From: a virus
Length of the DNA stretch: 27,353 nucleotides
Direction: 5' to 3' (one strand)
IMG/VR virus record: IMGVR_UViG_3300017951_000093
Coordinates: 1-27,353 of that record
Shown: piece after piece, positions 20,615 to 25,974 of the stretch
How the letters are laid out: each line of letters opens with the position of its first letter
Numbering within the stretch: the first letter of the stretch is position 1
Position numbers and translations under genes: made by a program
The notes under the pieces: model-generated
What the model saw: only the letters and a program-made list of their open reading frames with translations
Database searches by the model: none
What the model was told of the DNA's origin: nothing

Positions 20615-21255
20615 TGTTCTTTTTCAATTATGTATAACCCCCACAAGAATGTTTTGCGGGTGATTTTCACCCTAGATGTATGTACTCTGTCATCACTCGG
20701 TTCTGTGTAAACCCAATCTTTTCCGTTCCATGTGTAATCAGATTTCAGAAATTCAGTCCACCTGCGAGTCACCGCAATCTTCGTTCGGTTAGGGAACAGG
20801 TCTTCTTCTTTTAGCTCTCGCCACATGACCTGTCCATCTCGCCTCGTGTTTTTTCTTACGAATTGAATCAGGGCTTCATCTTCTTTATTTGACCACCCGC
20901 TTCTACGTGTCGGCTCGTTAAGACCACCCGCCCTTTTGTATTTATCAAGCGCAACCCGAACAGACTGGTGAGAAATTCCAAAATCCCTTCCAATTTGCCT
21001 CAACGTGCACCCGTCTTTGTGCGCCTCATAGAGGGCCTCGTAGTCAAGCTTATGTGAAATTCTTTTTGACGAGCCAATCGAGCTGATGTTATAGTCGCTT
21101 CTAAGCTTGGAAGAGTGCGCCCCAATGGATCGACCTGAAATAAGCTCTGAATTTTTGACTTTGTAGGAAAGAAAGTTTCCGTTTTTGTCTCTGTACTTGT
21201 CGTACAGTTTAATCAGTCTTTCTTCCTCTTCAATAGTCCAATATTTACGTTTCAT
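20611..21255 (-). CDS. Myb/SANT-like DNA-binding protein with central HTH, ~214 aa
   Basis: Starting at MKRKYWTIEEEERLIKLYDK, the protein has a first Myb/SANT-like helix bundle with spaced Trp/hydrophobic residues. A helix-turn-helix follows in the middle (CTLRQIGRDFGISHQSVRVA), then a second Myb-like repeat (SGWSNKEDEALIQFVRK ... IAVTRRWTEFL). A basic C-terminus follows (VHTSRVKITRKTFLWG). Such proteins bind DNA, so it is probably a phage transcription regulator or nucleoid-type protein. An upstream in-frame ATG at 21279 overlaps the previous gene by 14 bases. The ATG at 21255 is preferred because it follows an A-rich leader (AACAAAAAGACATG). It lies upstream of the small-gene chain that includes the lipoprotein. 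Confidence 0.72.
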   Translation of the reverse strand: MKRKYWTIEEEERLIKLYDKYRDKNGNFLSYKVKNSELISGRSIGAHSSKLRSDYNISSIGSSKRISHKLDYEALYEAHKDGCTLRQIGRDFGISHQSVRVALDKYKRAGGLNEPTRRSGWSNKEDEALIQFVRKNTRRDGQVMWRELKEEDLFPNRTKIAVTRRWTEFLKSDYTWNGKDWVYTEPSDDRVHTSRVKITRKTFLWGLYIIEKEQ

Positions 21256-21265
21256 GTCTTTTTGT

Positions 21266-21745
21266 TTATCGGTTATCATGTGCGGCGAGTAATTGCTTTT
21301 CGAGTGAGGCTATGGTAGCCTTCAGAATTTTTGTTTTCGACCTCTCCTCGACATACCTGTTATGCAAGGAGTTGCATGAGGATGAGATTGCCGCCATCTC
21401 GTCTGCTACGCTGTCGATGAAGACTCCGATGTATTCGAGGTCAGGCGAGATGCCACCTTCATCATAAGAGGCGTACCAGTCGATGAGCTTCTCGATGCGC
21501 TTCTGTGCGCCCTCGATCGAGGTCTCCATTACGGGGACTGTTTTGCTGTGTTTGACAGGGACAGGGATGTTCGGGAGTGTACCCACCAGGAACGCCTTAA
21601 TTACCCTCGCGTCCTCGAAGTCATCGTCCTCTACGTTCTCAGACCAAAGCAGTCGGTTGACCGCCTCGATAGCCTGTGCCGCCGTGAACGTCTCGTTCGG
21701 GAGCGGGTTGTCGATGTTGTTCAGTTCTTCTTTAATCATGTTCAT
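21266..21745 (-). CDS. Hypothetical protein with C-terminal coiled coil, 159 aa
   Basis: The N-terminal half is acidic and helical (TFTAAQAIEAVNRLLW; EDDDFEDARVIKAFLVG), followed by a Pro/Val-rich linker (TLPNIPVPVKHSKTVPV). The C-terminal ~50 residues (SLHNRYVEERSKTKILKATI and on to LEKQLLA) form a probable coiled coil. It starts 14 bases inside the upstream 53-residue gene and ends just before the Myb-like gene start. No enzyme motif, Cys cluster or membrane segment is seen. The family is not recognised. Confidence 0.68.
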   Translation of the reverse strand: MNMIKEELNNIDNPLPNETFTAAQAIEAVNRLLWSENVEDDDFEDARVIKAFLVGTLPNIPVPVKHSKTVPVMETSIEGAQKRIEKLIDWYASYDEGGISPDLEYIGVFIDSVADEMAAISSSCNSLHNRYVEERSKTKILKATIASLEKQLLAAHDNR

Positions 21746-21893
21746 TCATGTTTATGAGCAGTCGCTCAGTGATTATGTCCCATGCCCACATGTCGTTGTG
21801 GTCTGGTGTTTTTAGAATATCTACCTCAAGGAGGTGTTCAACGATGTCGCTGGCTATGACCCGTGCTTCGTCTTCAGTCATTTCAAAATCCAT
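21732..21893 (-). CDS. Hypothetical acidic protein, 53 aa
   Basis: This short ORF starts MDFEMTEDEARVIASDIVEH and ends ERLLINMNEHD. It overlaps the upstream gene stop by 11 bases and runs 14 bases into the next gene, filling the space between them exactly. It is acidic and helical, without motifs. Junction geometry and composition support a real gene; the function is unknown. Confidence 0.62.
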   Translation of the reverse strand: MDFEMTEDEARVIASDIVEHLLEVDILKTPDHNDMWAWDIITERLLINMNEHD

Positions 21894-22125
21894 TTGTCCT
21901 GTCTTTGTGGCGGGTAGGGGGGTTATCGATTGCTCTGTTGTGTGTAGCGTTGATGTAGCTCGTTGCCATCTCTTCAGCCACTCGGTATGCGGAGTCAGCT
22001 AACTCCTGAGCTACTGGGTCGTCGTGCTTTTCGAGGCGTTCAATCACGCACTCGATCAGGTTGCGACACACGATAGCTCTGTCACGTAGCTCGTATTCGA
22101 GCAACACTTCTCTGTATTCATTCAT
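21883..22125 (-). CDS. Hypothetical helical protein, 80 aa
   Basis: The ORF is open to 22275, but the upstream 50 residues are Ser/Thr/Arg-rich shadow sequence over the previous gene. The ATG at 22125 (MNEYREVLLEYELRDRAIVC) overlaps the previous stop by only 8 bases and begins a consistent helical protein (NLIECVIERLEKHDDPVAQE; YRVAEEMATSYINATHN). The C-terminus is polar and basic (NPPTRHKDRTNGF). No recognised domain. It is part of the chain of small co-translated genes. Confidence 0.65.
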   Translation of the reverse strand: MNEYREVLLEYELRDRAIVCRNLIECVIERLEKHDDPVAQELADSAYRVAEEMATSYINATHNRAIDNPPTRHKDRTNGF

Positions 22126-22429
22126 CTTCGTGCCAGATTTTAATGAGTCGCTTCTCTTCGTTCTTGTACCGCTCGTACAGCTCAGACTCGCTGAGCGGAT
22201 TGTCCTCGTCTTCGTATCCATCCTCGTCGACGGGGTATCGGTCGGGCTCGTCACGCAGGAGCATAGCGAGACCATCGAGCCAGTCGGCGTTGTTCTCGTG
22301 CAGAGCCAGTTGCAGTCGCATCTCCACGACCATCTCGGCGATGTCGCGTGGCTTCATGTAAGCAATGCTGTCGAGTTCGCGCTGGACGCGCTCCTCCTTG
22401 AGGGGTTGGTTGGGTTTGCTGTAATACAT
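22118..22429 (-). CDS. Hypothetical acidic protein, 103 aa
   Basis: The start at 22429 (MYYSKPNQPLKEERVQREL) follows an A/C-rich leader (AAACACACAACGCTATG) like those of the other early genes. The protein has a helical middle (RDIAEMVVEMRLQLALHENN; WLDGLAMLLRDEPDRY), a highly acidic segment (PVDEDGYEDEDNPLSESELY) and a basic-acidic end. Acidic small early proteins can act as DNA mimics or inhibitors of host proteins, but there is no direct evidence here. The stop overlaps the next gene by 8 bases. Confidence 0.66.
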   Translation of the reverse strand: MYYSKPNQPLKEERVQRELDSIAYMKPRDIAEMVVEMRLQLALHENNADWLDGLAMLLRDEPDRYPVDEDGYEDEDNPLSESELYERYKNEEKRLIKIWHEDE

Positions 22430-22441
22430 AGCGTTGTGTGT

Positions 22442-22741
22442 TTACTTGTTCTTGAGGTATTCTGCCGTCTCGTTGAGGTTCTTGTGCATAGTCTTCTTAG
22501 CTTCGATTTCGACCATCTTCTCGCCCATGACCCATCCGAAGATGAACTCCGCAAGGTCTACCCTGAAGTTCTCCATCTCCGTGCCGTCATCTTCGAGCGT
22601 GTCGGTAACGATATGATCGAGTGTGCTCCAGATGTCGTTGAGGAAGTCCTCAGCCTCGTCAATCACATCGGCGATTCGGTTTAACTGCATCCGTTGCCCC
22701 TTGGTGAGGAGGTCTTTTGTGGTTGTTACGTAGTAGCTCAT
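22442..22741 (-). CDS. Hypothetical helical protein, 99 aa
   Basis: The frame is open to 22834, but the first 31 codons would run through the tRNA-like minihelix. The ATG at 22741 (MSYYVTTTKDLLTKGQRMQL) directly follows the recurring leader AAACACTCACAGACATG and is the clear start. The protein is acidic and helical (ADVIDEAEDFLNDIWSTLDH; VDLAEFIFGWVMGEKMVEIE) and ends in a Lys/Asn-rich tail. No recognised family. It is the first gene after the 300-base structured-RNA locus, so its transcript may carry or be processed from that RNA. Confidence 0.68.
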   Translation of the reverse strand: MSYYVTTTKDLLTKGQRMQLNRIADVIDEAEDFLNDIWSTLDHIVTDTLEDDGTEMENFRVDLAEFIFGWVMGEKMVEIEAKKTMHKNLNETAEYLKNK

Positions 22742-22763
22742 GTCTGTGAGTGTTTGTTTGTGT

Positions 22764-22807
22764 TGGTGATGCGGGAGGGAATCGAACCCCCATAAACCAT
22801 TCGCATC
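22764..22807 (-). ncRNA. tRNA-like minihelix A (acceptor + T arm, encoded CCA, no anticodon arm)
   Basis: On the minus strand GATGCGA at the 5' side pairs with CGCATC at the 3' side (6 pairs, then an A/C mismatch). The connector is only about nine bases (ATGGTTTAT). A T arm follows (GGGGG-TTCGATT-CCCTC) with the invariant TTCGA loop. The element ends in discriminator A plus an encoded CCA. There is no D arm and no anticodon arm. Such acceptor/T-arm minihelices are known minimal substrates for RNase P and CCA-related enzymes. It lies 22 bases before the ATG of the 99-residue gene. Its 5' 13 bases and its T-arm/acceptor 3' half are nearly identical to element B at 22972-23032. Confidence 0.55.
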
Positions 22808-22971
22808 AGGTGGTAGGTTTGGCACCTTCGGCACCTACCATGTGAGGAGATTTCGACCTGACCCCATTCGTCGGACACGTCCAGTCGGGGGCTACCTCTC
22901 ACGCCGCTCATCCATGAGGTGTCAGCCTCCGATGAGTGTTGCCCCTCTTTCTGACACGTAGGCAACAGGTG
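22808..22971 (-). ncRNA. Candidate structured RNA between the two tRNA-like elements (pseudoknot plus hairpins)
   Basis: There is no credible coding frame here. On the minus strand TGTTGCC (22961-22967) pairs with GGCAACA (22937-22943), and GTGTCAG (22951-22957), lying in that loop, pairs with CTGACAC (22919-22925). These two perfect 7-base helices make an H-type pseudoknot with loops of 3, 7 and 11 bases. A competing hairpin uses CTCATC/GATGAG and GAGG/CCTC (22907-22936). Downstream are a bulged stem GTGAG(A)G/CCTCAC enclosing CCCC/GGGG, and a perfect 8-base hairpin TGGTAGGT/ACCTACCA (22811-22840). No U-run terminator is seen. The RNA would be released if the flanking tRNA-like elements are processed, which is inference. 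Confidence 0.5.
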
Positions 22972-23032
22972 TGATGCGGGAGGGAATCGAACCCTCCGAC
23001 CCCCAGACACACAAGGGTCAACCATTCGCATC
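22972..23032 (-). tRNA. tRNA-like element B (61 nt, D-armless, irregular anticodon arm)
   Basis: On the minus strand GATGCGA and CCGCATC form the acceptor (6 pairs plus an A/C mismatch), followed after a linker by a GACCC/GGGTC stem enclosing a 12-base loop instead of a normal 7-base anticodon loop. A perfect T arm follows (GAGGG-TTCGATT-CCCTC) and discriminator A. CCA is not encoded. The total length of 61 bases leaves no room for a D arm. Whether it is charged is doubtful, and no anticodon can be assigned. It starts 10 bases after the stop of the 206-residue gene and shares its ends with minihelix A. Confidence 0.4.
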
Positions 23033-23041
23033 ATGAGGGTG

Positions 23042-23662
23042 TCAGCCCTCGAAGTTTACATTCGCTTCAAGCCAGTCACTGAGGTCATCTTTATCCTCCA
23101 CCCCATTCACATGGTTGTCCTGTTCGGCGAGGATGCTGAACCTCTTTTCGAGGTCGATAGTGTGGTCGGTGCGGGTGCGACCCGCCTCTTCCTCTGCTCG
23201 ACCCGCCTCATCCTGCGGATACGGGGATCGACCCTCCTTGTCGAGGTAGTACGTTATCTCATCTTGGTTGCGACCGAACTCGGTGATGGAGGACGGACAT
23301 TGAACACTGTCGTTCTCCGCCATATCCAAGGCACGGGACTTCATGTACTCCACGCGGACCAGGTTCAGGTAGACACATCCGCGTCCGTGGTTGAAGGTCA
23401 TCATCACCCCGTAGGTAGCGGGGTCATGGTCGTGCCGCTCGGCGAGAGCCTGTGCTTCACGCAGGAAGTCCGCCCAGTACGAGTACGCACCCTTAGGGTC
23501 TGTGGGCCCAACCACGATGCTCTCCGCGTCATTGGCGAGGTAGTAGTACCCATAGGATTGCGGGTTGAGCAGGGCATCACAGGTGACGATGTCCTTTCCG
23601 AAGGAGACGGCGCGACCGATGGACTCGGCGAAGGCGCGGGTGTTAGTGTTGTTGTTCATCAT
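23042..23662 (-). CDS. Hypothetical protein, 206 aa
   Basis: The start MMNNNTNTRAFAESIGRAVS follows AAAACACAAGAGCA; the second ATG, one codon later, is equally possible. The first ~130 residues look like a folded alpha/beta domain (GKDIVTCDALLNP; YGYYYLANDAESIVVGPTDP; TFNHGRGCVYLNLVRVEYM), followed by a polar, Glu/Arg-rich linker (PQDEAGRAEEEAGRTRTDH) and an acidic helical tail (DDLSDWLEANVNFEG). The opening AES-x-GR motif is shared with the 164-residue protein at the right end. The function is unknown. It is the last protein gene before the structured-RNA locus. Confidence 0.66.
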   Translation of the reverse strand: MMNNNTNTRAFAESIGRAVSFGKDIVTCDALLNPQSYGYYYLANDAESIVVGPTDPKGAYSYWADFLREAQALAERHDHDPATYGVMMTFNHGRGCVYLNLVRVEYMKSRALDMAENDSVQCPSSITEFGRNQDEITYYLDKEGRSPYPQDEAGRAEEEAGRTRTDHTIDLEKRFSILAEQDNHVNGVEDKDDLSDWLEANVNFEG

Positions 23663-23768
23663 TGCTCTTGTGTTTTTTCTTGCGTGTGTACTTGGACTTG
23701 TCTTTGTGTACTCGGTTAGCGGGTTGCTTGAAGTACTTGCCGTCAGGCAGGGTCTTGTTCAAATTCAT
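23643..23768 (-). CDS. Small very basic protein, 41 aa
   Basis: This short ORF starts MNLNKTLPDGKYFKQPANRV and ends KKKHKSNDEQQH. It overlaps the end of the 98-residue gene by 26 bases and the start of the 206-residue gene by 20 bases, bridging an otherwise uncovered gap of 80 bases. The Lys/Arg/His-rich tail suggests nucleic-acid binding if it is translated. It lacks the usual leader (its ATG follows CACCCTGCCTA), so this is a moderate call. Confidence 0.45.
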   Translation of the reverse strand: MNLNKTLPDGKYFKQPANRVHKDKSKYTRKKKHKSNDEQQH

Positions 23769-24039
23769 TAGGCAGGGTGCCAAAAGTTTTGTAGTTGAGG
23801 TGGGGGTTCCACTTCTTCATATCCTCCACAATCTCGCGGGCCTTCATCCGTGAGTAGTCGATCTTCTGCGTCTCTGTCCCTGCCCGCTGTGGAGAGGGGA
23901 GCTGGATGAAGCGAGTGAAGGGGCCTTCTTCGTCATACATGGCGATGGTGTAGCCCTTCTCCTCGTTGCGGATGGCACGAGCGATGGAGTTGACGTAGCC
24001 TTCTACTGCGTCGAGGTATGCGATGAGTTTGCGATTCAT
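23743..24039 (-). CDS. Hypothetical protein, 98 aa
   Basis: The start at 24039 (MNRKLIAYLDAVEGYVNSIA) follows the recurring leader AAACACTTACAGACATG. The N-terminal helix is followed by an alpha/beta segment (EEKGYTIAMYDEEGPFTRFI) and a helical C-terminal half (MKAREIVEDMKKWNPHLNYK). No catalytic motif, membrane segment or Cys cluster. It is the second gene of the transcript that begins at the promoter near 24,311-24,342. The family is not recognised. Confidence 0.66.
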   Translation of the reverse strand: MNRKLIAYLDAVEGYVNSIARAIRNEEKGYTIAMYDEEGPFTRFIQLPSPQRAGTETQKIDYSRMKAREIVEDMKKWNPHLNYKTFGTLPNEFEQDPA

Positions 24040-24051
24040 GTCTGTAAGTGT

Positions 24052-24267
24052 TTAGAGTTTGTCTTCGTACATATCGAGGATGCCTTCCATGATGTCCCTG
24101 AGCGCACTTGCTGGGCGGTCTTGCCAATTCACGGACGGAGGTATCTCTTCGAGCCAGTCCCGCATCATGCTCATGAAGCAGATGTGAGTGTGGATGGCAA
24201 CGTCAGGATGAACCCTGTCTCGGTTGAGGTCGGCGATGTGTGCCTCGGTGGATGATGGTTGCTTCAT
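24052..24267 (-). CDS. Hypothetical protein, 71 aa, first gene of a promoter-led unit
   Basis: The start MKQPSSTEAHIADLNRDRVH follows the leader AAAACACTCACACACATG, immediately downstream of a well-formed promoter and 5' hairpin. The protein is helical with a His-rich stretch (HPDVAIHTHICFMSMM) and a C-terminal acidic helix (RDIMEGILDMYEDKL). The gene lacks recognisable domains. Being promoter-proximal it is probably expressed strongly and early. Confidence 0.66.
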   Translation of the reverse strand: MKQPSSTEAHIADLNRDRVHPDVAIHTHICFMSMMRDWLEEIPPSVNWQDRPASALRDIMEGILDMYEDKL

Positions 24268-24342
24268 GTGTGTGAGTGTTTTGAATGTTCCGTGGCATCA
24301 TTGCCGTGGACAAAGTTACAACGTTTGTTCCTTATTTCCAAA
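24268..24342 (-). promoter_or_regulatory. Bacteroidota-type promoter with 5' hairpin leader (copy 2)
   Basis: On the minus strand the -33 box TTTG (24339-24342) is separated by exactly 20 bases from the -7 box TAACTTTG (24311-24318), matching the Bacteroidota sigma pattern TTTG/TAnnTTTG. The likely transcript starts a few bases on, at a short hairpin (GGCA-ATGA-TGCC with outer TCC/GGA), then CATTCAAAACACTCACACACATG. The whole module is duplicated at 25,506-25,579 with the same spacer length. Confidence 0.85.
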
Positions 24343-24352
24343 TTTATTTTGC

Positions 24353-24368
24353 TACCCCTTTAGGGGTA
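24353..24368. terminator. Hairpin between two early transcription units
   Basis: TACCCC and GGGGTA form a perfect 6-base stem around a four-base loop, located 5 bases after the stop of the 65-residue gene and just upstream of the next promoter. No U-run follows on the minus strand (GCAAAAT), so it may be a weak terminator, a pause site or a 3'-end stabiliser. Confidence 0.45.
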
Positions 24369-24373
24369 AAGGT

Positions 24374-24571
24374 TCAGTAGGTGATTGAGTGCAGGAGTTC
24401 CGTGTCACTCATGACCCCCGCCTCCTTGAGGAAGCAGATGGAGTGGTTCACAGGCACACCCTTTGCGGTCATGTCCTTGATGAATTTGTTTGCCTCGTTC
24501 ATGCGGTCAATCTCGTCGAGACCTTCAAACTTCTTGCGGCAGTTTTCGAGTGCTTGTTCGTGTCTGTTCAT
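24374..24571 (-). CDS. Hypothetical protein, 65 aa
   Basis: This small helical protein (MNRHEQALENCRKKFEGLDE; MNEANKFIKDMTAKGVPVNH; FLKEAGVMSDTELLHSITY) starts in a 4-base overlap with the upstream 76-residue gene and is the last gene of the 25.5-kb promoter unit, followed by a hairpin. It has no recognisable domain. The leader ACAGAACGCATG belongs to the same A/C-rich class but is more divergent. Confidence 0.65.
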   Translation of the reverse strand: MNRHEQALENCRKKFEGLDEIDRMNEANKFIKDMTAKGVPVNHSICFLKEAGVMSDTELLHSITY

Positions 24572-24798
24572 GCGTTCTGTTCTTGTGCGTTCATGTTTGC
24601 TTGTGCGAGGATCCGTTCCATGTCATACATGGAGTAGTCAGCCTCCTTGATACCCTCAAGTTGGGCGGCAAGGGCGTAGAACATCCGCTCTCGGAGCGGG
24701 TCGTCCTCGACCTTCCATCCCTGAAGGAGTTGGTCGATGAGTTCCTCGACCATGATTTTGTGTGTGCGGTTCACGTCCGCTTCTGTGTACTTGTTCAT
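24568..24798 (-). CDS. Hypothetical protein, 76 aa
   Basis: This small acidic helical protein (ADVNRTHKIMVEELIDQLLQ; ERMFYALAAQLEGIKEADYS) is joined to both neighbours by ATGA overlaps (24795-24798 and 24568-24571). The Gln/Asn/Ala-rich C-terminus (ILAQANMNAQEQNA) looks flexible. No family is recognised. Its translation is probably coupled to the 236-residue gene upstream. Confidence 0.65.
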   Translation of the reverse strand: MNKYTEADVNRTHKIMVEELIDQLLQGWKVEDDPLRERMFYALAAQLEGIKEADYSMYDMERILAQANMNAQEQNA

Positions 24799-25505
24799 GC
24801 GTATTGTGTTTCAGTTTGAATGCGACTTCCGTTCAGCCACACGAGTCGCTTGCAGTTCTGCACAGGGAAGTAGTGGGTGCAAGAGTCGTCGATGTCGACC
24901 ATGACATTCTGTGGGTACTCAAGGTTACGCACCACCTCTGCGAGGCAGTCGTAGCAGGAGATGAGGCTGTTGAGGACGTACTTGAGGTCTTCGGTGAGGA
25001 CGCCATCGCCAGTGTAAACCTGACTCTTGAGGCGGTTGACTTCGAGACTGATACCCTCCTCTGCCATGCGGATGGCGGTGGACTTGTGTGTGATGGTGCG
25101 AACCATGTCGTCCATCTGGTCGTAGACCACGACACCATCGCCGAGCATCACCCCGTCATACACTTGGATAAAGAGTGTGTGTACGGAATCGAAGTCAACA
25201 CCTGCAAAGTCAGGGGAAAAAGCGTCAAGGGCGAAGCACACCTTGTGCCACCCGCCGTACTTACACTCGTCATGGATGACATTGACACACTTGGGGTCAA
25301 CCTCGAAGTCTTTGCACAGACCCTCGTAGTGTTCGTGCATGTCGTGAATCCATTGGTCGATGTACTCCTCGACAAGAGCCTTGCCGAGTTCGGGGGTCAC
25401 CACGTCCTCGACGCGGCGGCAGGTGGTGTCGGAGTAGCCCGTGTTCATGCCACCGATGGAATCGATGACGAAGTAGTGAGGGGCGGTGCGGAGATTAGTC
25501 TTCAT
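24795..25505 (-). CDS. Hypothetical protein, 236 aa, promoter-proximal
   Basis: The frame is open to 25550, but those 15 codons would translate the 5' hairpin leader. The ATG at 25505 (MKTNLRTAPHYFVIDSIGGM) follows the exact leader AAAACACTCACACACATG and is the real start. The protein is acidic and alpha/beta, with segments such as HYFVIDSIGGMNTGYSDTTC, WHKVCFALDAFSPDFAGVDF and VMVDIDDSCTHYFPVQNCKR. Nine or so cysteines are spread along it without a CxxC pair. It is the first gene after a strong promoter, so it is likely an early, abundant product. The function is unknown; an anti-host or takeover role is only a contextual guess. Confidence 0.7.
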   Translation of the reverse strand: MKTNLRTAPHYFVIDSIGGMNTGYSDTTCRRVEDVVTPELGKALVEEYIDQWIHDMHEHYEGLCKDFEVDPKCVNVIHDECKYGGWHKVCFALDAFSPDFAGVDFDSVHTLFIQVYDGVMLGDGVVVYDQMDDMVRTITHKSTAIRMAEEGISLEVNRLKSQVYTGDGVLTEDLKYVLNSLISCYDCLAEVVRNLEYPQNVMVDIDDSCTHYFPVQNCKRLVWLNGSRIQTETQYA

Positions 25506-25579
25506 GTGTGTGAGTGTTTTGAATGTCGTTGGCAGAACTGCCGTGGACAAAGTTAATGCAAATGTTCGTATCTACCAAA
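25506..25579 (-). promoter_or_regulatory. Bacteroidota-type promoter with 5' hairpin leader (copy 1)
   Basis: On the minus strand TTTG (25576-25579), a 20-base spacer, and TAACTTTG (25548-25555) form a complete TTTG/TAnnTTTG promoter. Downstream is a hairpin (GGCA-GTTC-TGCC with outer GTC/GAC), then CATTCAAAACACTCACACACATG. The outer helix bases differ from copy 2 but still pair. This supports a conserved RNA structure at the transcript 5' end. Confidence 0.85.
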
Positions 25580-25600
25580 TTTATTTTCTAAGTTGCTGAT

Positions 25601-25963
25601 TTACAGTGAAGGATAGTCATGCTTGCTCGGCCTCCAACGTGGGCCATTCGCCTCTGCCTCTTGGATGCGCTTGAGCAAATCCTCCAGAGGCTCACGCTGG
25701 GCGTTGGTGTAGTCTGCGTAGAAGTGAGGGGCAAGAACCCATGCGAGAATCTCACGGACACCCACAGCCGTGCCGAGGTAGTTGTCGTCCATGCTTCCGC
25801 CATTGAAGCGGCCACGCAGTTCGGTGTTCTCCCTGAAAAACTTGCCGCTGTCGTTGTTGTAGTCGAGGATGTCGAACAGGTCATCGAACAGGTTCTCCTC
25901 GTTGCGGACGTAAGTGTCGCCAGTCTTGGCGCACTTGATGGTGTATGTAGCTGTTGGTCTCAT
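25601..25963 (-). CDS. Hypothetical protein, 120 aa
   Basis: The frame continues to 26077, but the upstream part is Arg/Gln-rich shadow sequence over the zinc-ribbon gene. The ATG at 25963 (MRPTATYTIKCAKTGDTYVR) follows the leader AATACACAAAGACATG. The protein starts with beta strands, continues with an acidic helical section (ENLFDDLFDILDYNNDSGKF), then MDDNYLGTAVGVREILAWVL and a helical end (REPLEDLLKRIQEAEANGPR). No recognised domain. It is the last gene before the promoter at 25.5 kb. Confidence 0.66.
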   Translation of the reverse strand: MRPTATYTIKCAKTGDTYVRNEENLFDDLFDILDYNNDSGKFFRENTELRGRFNGGSMDDNYLGTAVGVREILAWVLAPHFYADYTNAQREPLEDLLKRIQEAEANGPRWRPSKHDYPSL

Positions 25964-25974
25964 GTCTTTGTGTA

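Noticed and set aside
22808-22902. An ordinary tRNA around GTGAG...CTCAC with GGTCGAAATC as a T arm
   Set aside because: The loop reads GTCGAAA and the flanking bases do not form a 5-base T stem. Acceptor pairing is only 5-6 bases with a bulge.
22764-23032. The whole 269-base span as a tmRNA (acceptor/T-arm ends, pseudoknot inside, encoded CCA)
   Set aside because: Length and general design are suggestive, but both ends already pair locally within A and within B, and no tag ORF ending in a degradation-type tail (for example ...ALAA-stop) can be found. A covariance search would settle it.
22738-23034. 98-codon open frame across the RNA locus
   Set aside because: It translates tRNA-like sequence (GGSIPSRI-type residues) and is Arg/Cys/Ser-rich, typical of an accidental frame through RNA genes.
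24795-25550. Longer N-terminus for the 236-residue gene (start at 25550)
   Set aside because: The additional 15 codons would translate the 5' hairpin leader, and an exact leader-ATG match exists at 25505.
24762-25556. 264-codon plus-strand frame and other long plus-strand frames at 23033-23719, 22061-22684, 25954-26439 and 26641-27282
   Set aside because: They are antisense shadows of well-packed minus-strand genes that carry conserved leaders and ATGA junctions. Their composition is Val/His/Leu-biased with no domains.
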